Origin: Membranipora membranacea
Taxonomy: Eukaryota; Bryozoa; Gymnolaemata; Cheilostomatida; Membraniporidae
Assembly (NCBI GenBank): GCA_914767715.1
Contig: OU612074.1
Span: 2,001,501-2,061,500, forward strand
Direction: 5' to 3'
DNA: 60,000 nt
The notes beneath the pieces were generated by a model. That model saw only the letters and a program-made list of their open reading frames with translations, did not search any database and was not told the DNA's origin. Numbering within the stretch: the first letter of the stretch is position 1; each line of letters opens with the position of its first letter. Shown here one piece after another: positions 59,815 through 60,000 of the stretch. The position numbers were made by a program, and so were the translations under genes.

Positions 59815-60000
59815 TATGAATAAACATAATTACCATGACTTTTTAATAATTTAATCTTCAAACTAAACTCATTCTGACTCAAAATTGAAAAGCATAATTT
59901 TAGTAATTTGTGAAGGCAAACTCACCAGGAGTTCCTTCAATATTCCTCTTTTTAGGTAAGTAACCATAATTGTGGCCCTAACATGCAAACAAGTCAAATA
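59815..60000. other. Window end, no further gene seen
   Basis: This holds the polyadenylation signal of the preceding gene and AT-rich sequence only. Confidence 0.5.

Overview
This is an AT-rich, intron-containing nuclear segment from an animal. The recognisable genes are all metazoan types: a spliceosomal cyclophilin H (PPIH), a mitochondrial ribosomal protein L23 (MRPL23), a conodipine-like secreted phospholipase A2, a PARP14-type ADP-ribosyltransferase, an SUEL-lectin receptor, and a PAN plus discoidin-like secreted protein. Genes are split into 2-9 exons with canonical GT/AG junctions, and small hairpin and fold-back repeats are common. A marine invertebrate is likely; the phylum cannot be fixed from this window. 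I assembled exons by hand from splice sites and phase, and every joined frame closes.

Layout. Bases 1-4733 are a near-identical copy of 27011-34688 (direct orientation, about 27 kb apart; the second copy has two extra blocks). Each copy carries an MRPL23 first exon on the minus strand. From 5852 to 9932 (minus) lies the four-exon phospholipase A2 gene. At 11155-12610 (plus) is the PARP catalytic domain. From 13798 to 28907 (minus) runs MRPL23, whose 12.8 kb first intron holds a plus-strand cluster of five related two-exon genes (17063-26279). They encode type II membrane proteins ending in a small peptide with the pattern C-x(9-11)-C-x3-C-x3-C. Two of the five look broken, and two arose by a very recent 2.5 kb tandem duplication. 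PPIH follows at 34859-38230 (plus), then a nine-exon SUEL-lectin receptor with a tyrosine-rich tail at 39746-47119 (minus).

The right end carries a three-exon gene (50629-52452, plus) with tetherin-like architecture: N-terminal membrane segment, long coiled-coil-like ectodomain and hydrophobic C-terminus. A secreted PAN/F5-8C protein lies at 56667-59814 (plus). Several products (phospholipase, peptide precursors, PARP14-like enzyme, lectin receptor, lectin-like secreted protein, tetherin-like protein) would fit an innate-defence neighbourhood. That is an inference from domain types, not something the sequence proves.

The most unusual structural signal is a set of very short hairpins (27-38 bp, perfect or nearly perfect palindromes) flanked by 7-9 bp direct repeats. 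They lie at 10707, 11654, 25292, 35382, 48800 and 55902. Two of them share the same arm sequence at unrelated loci. They look like miniature mobile elements.
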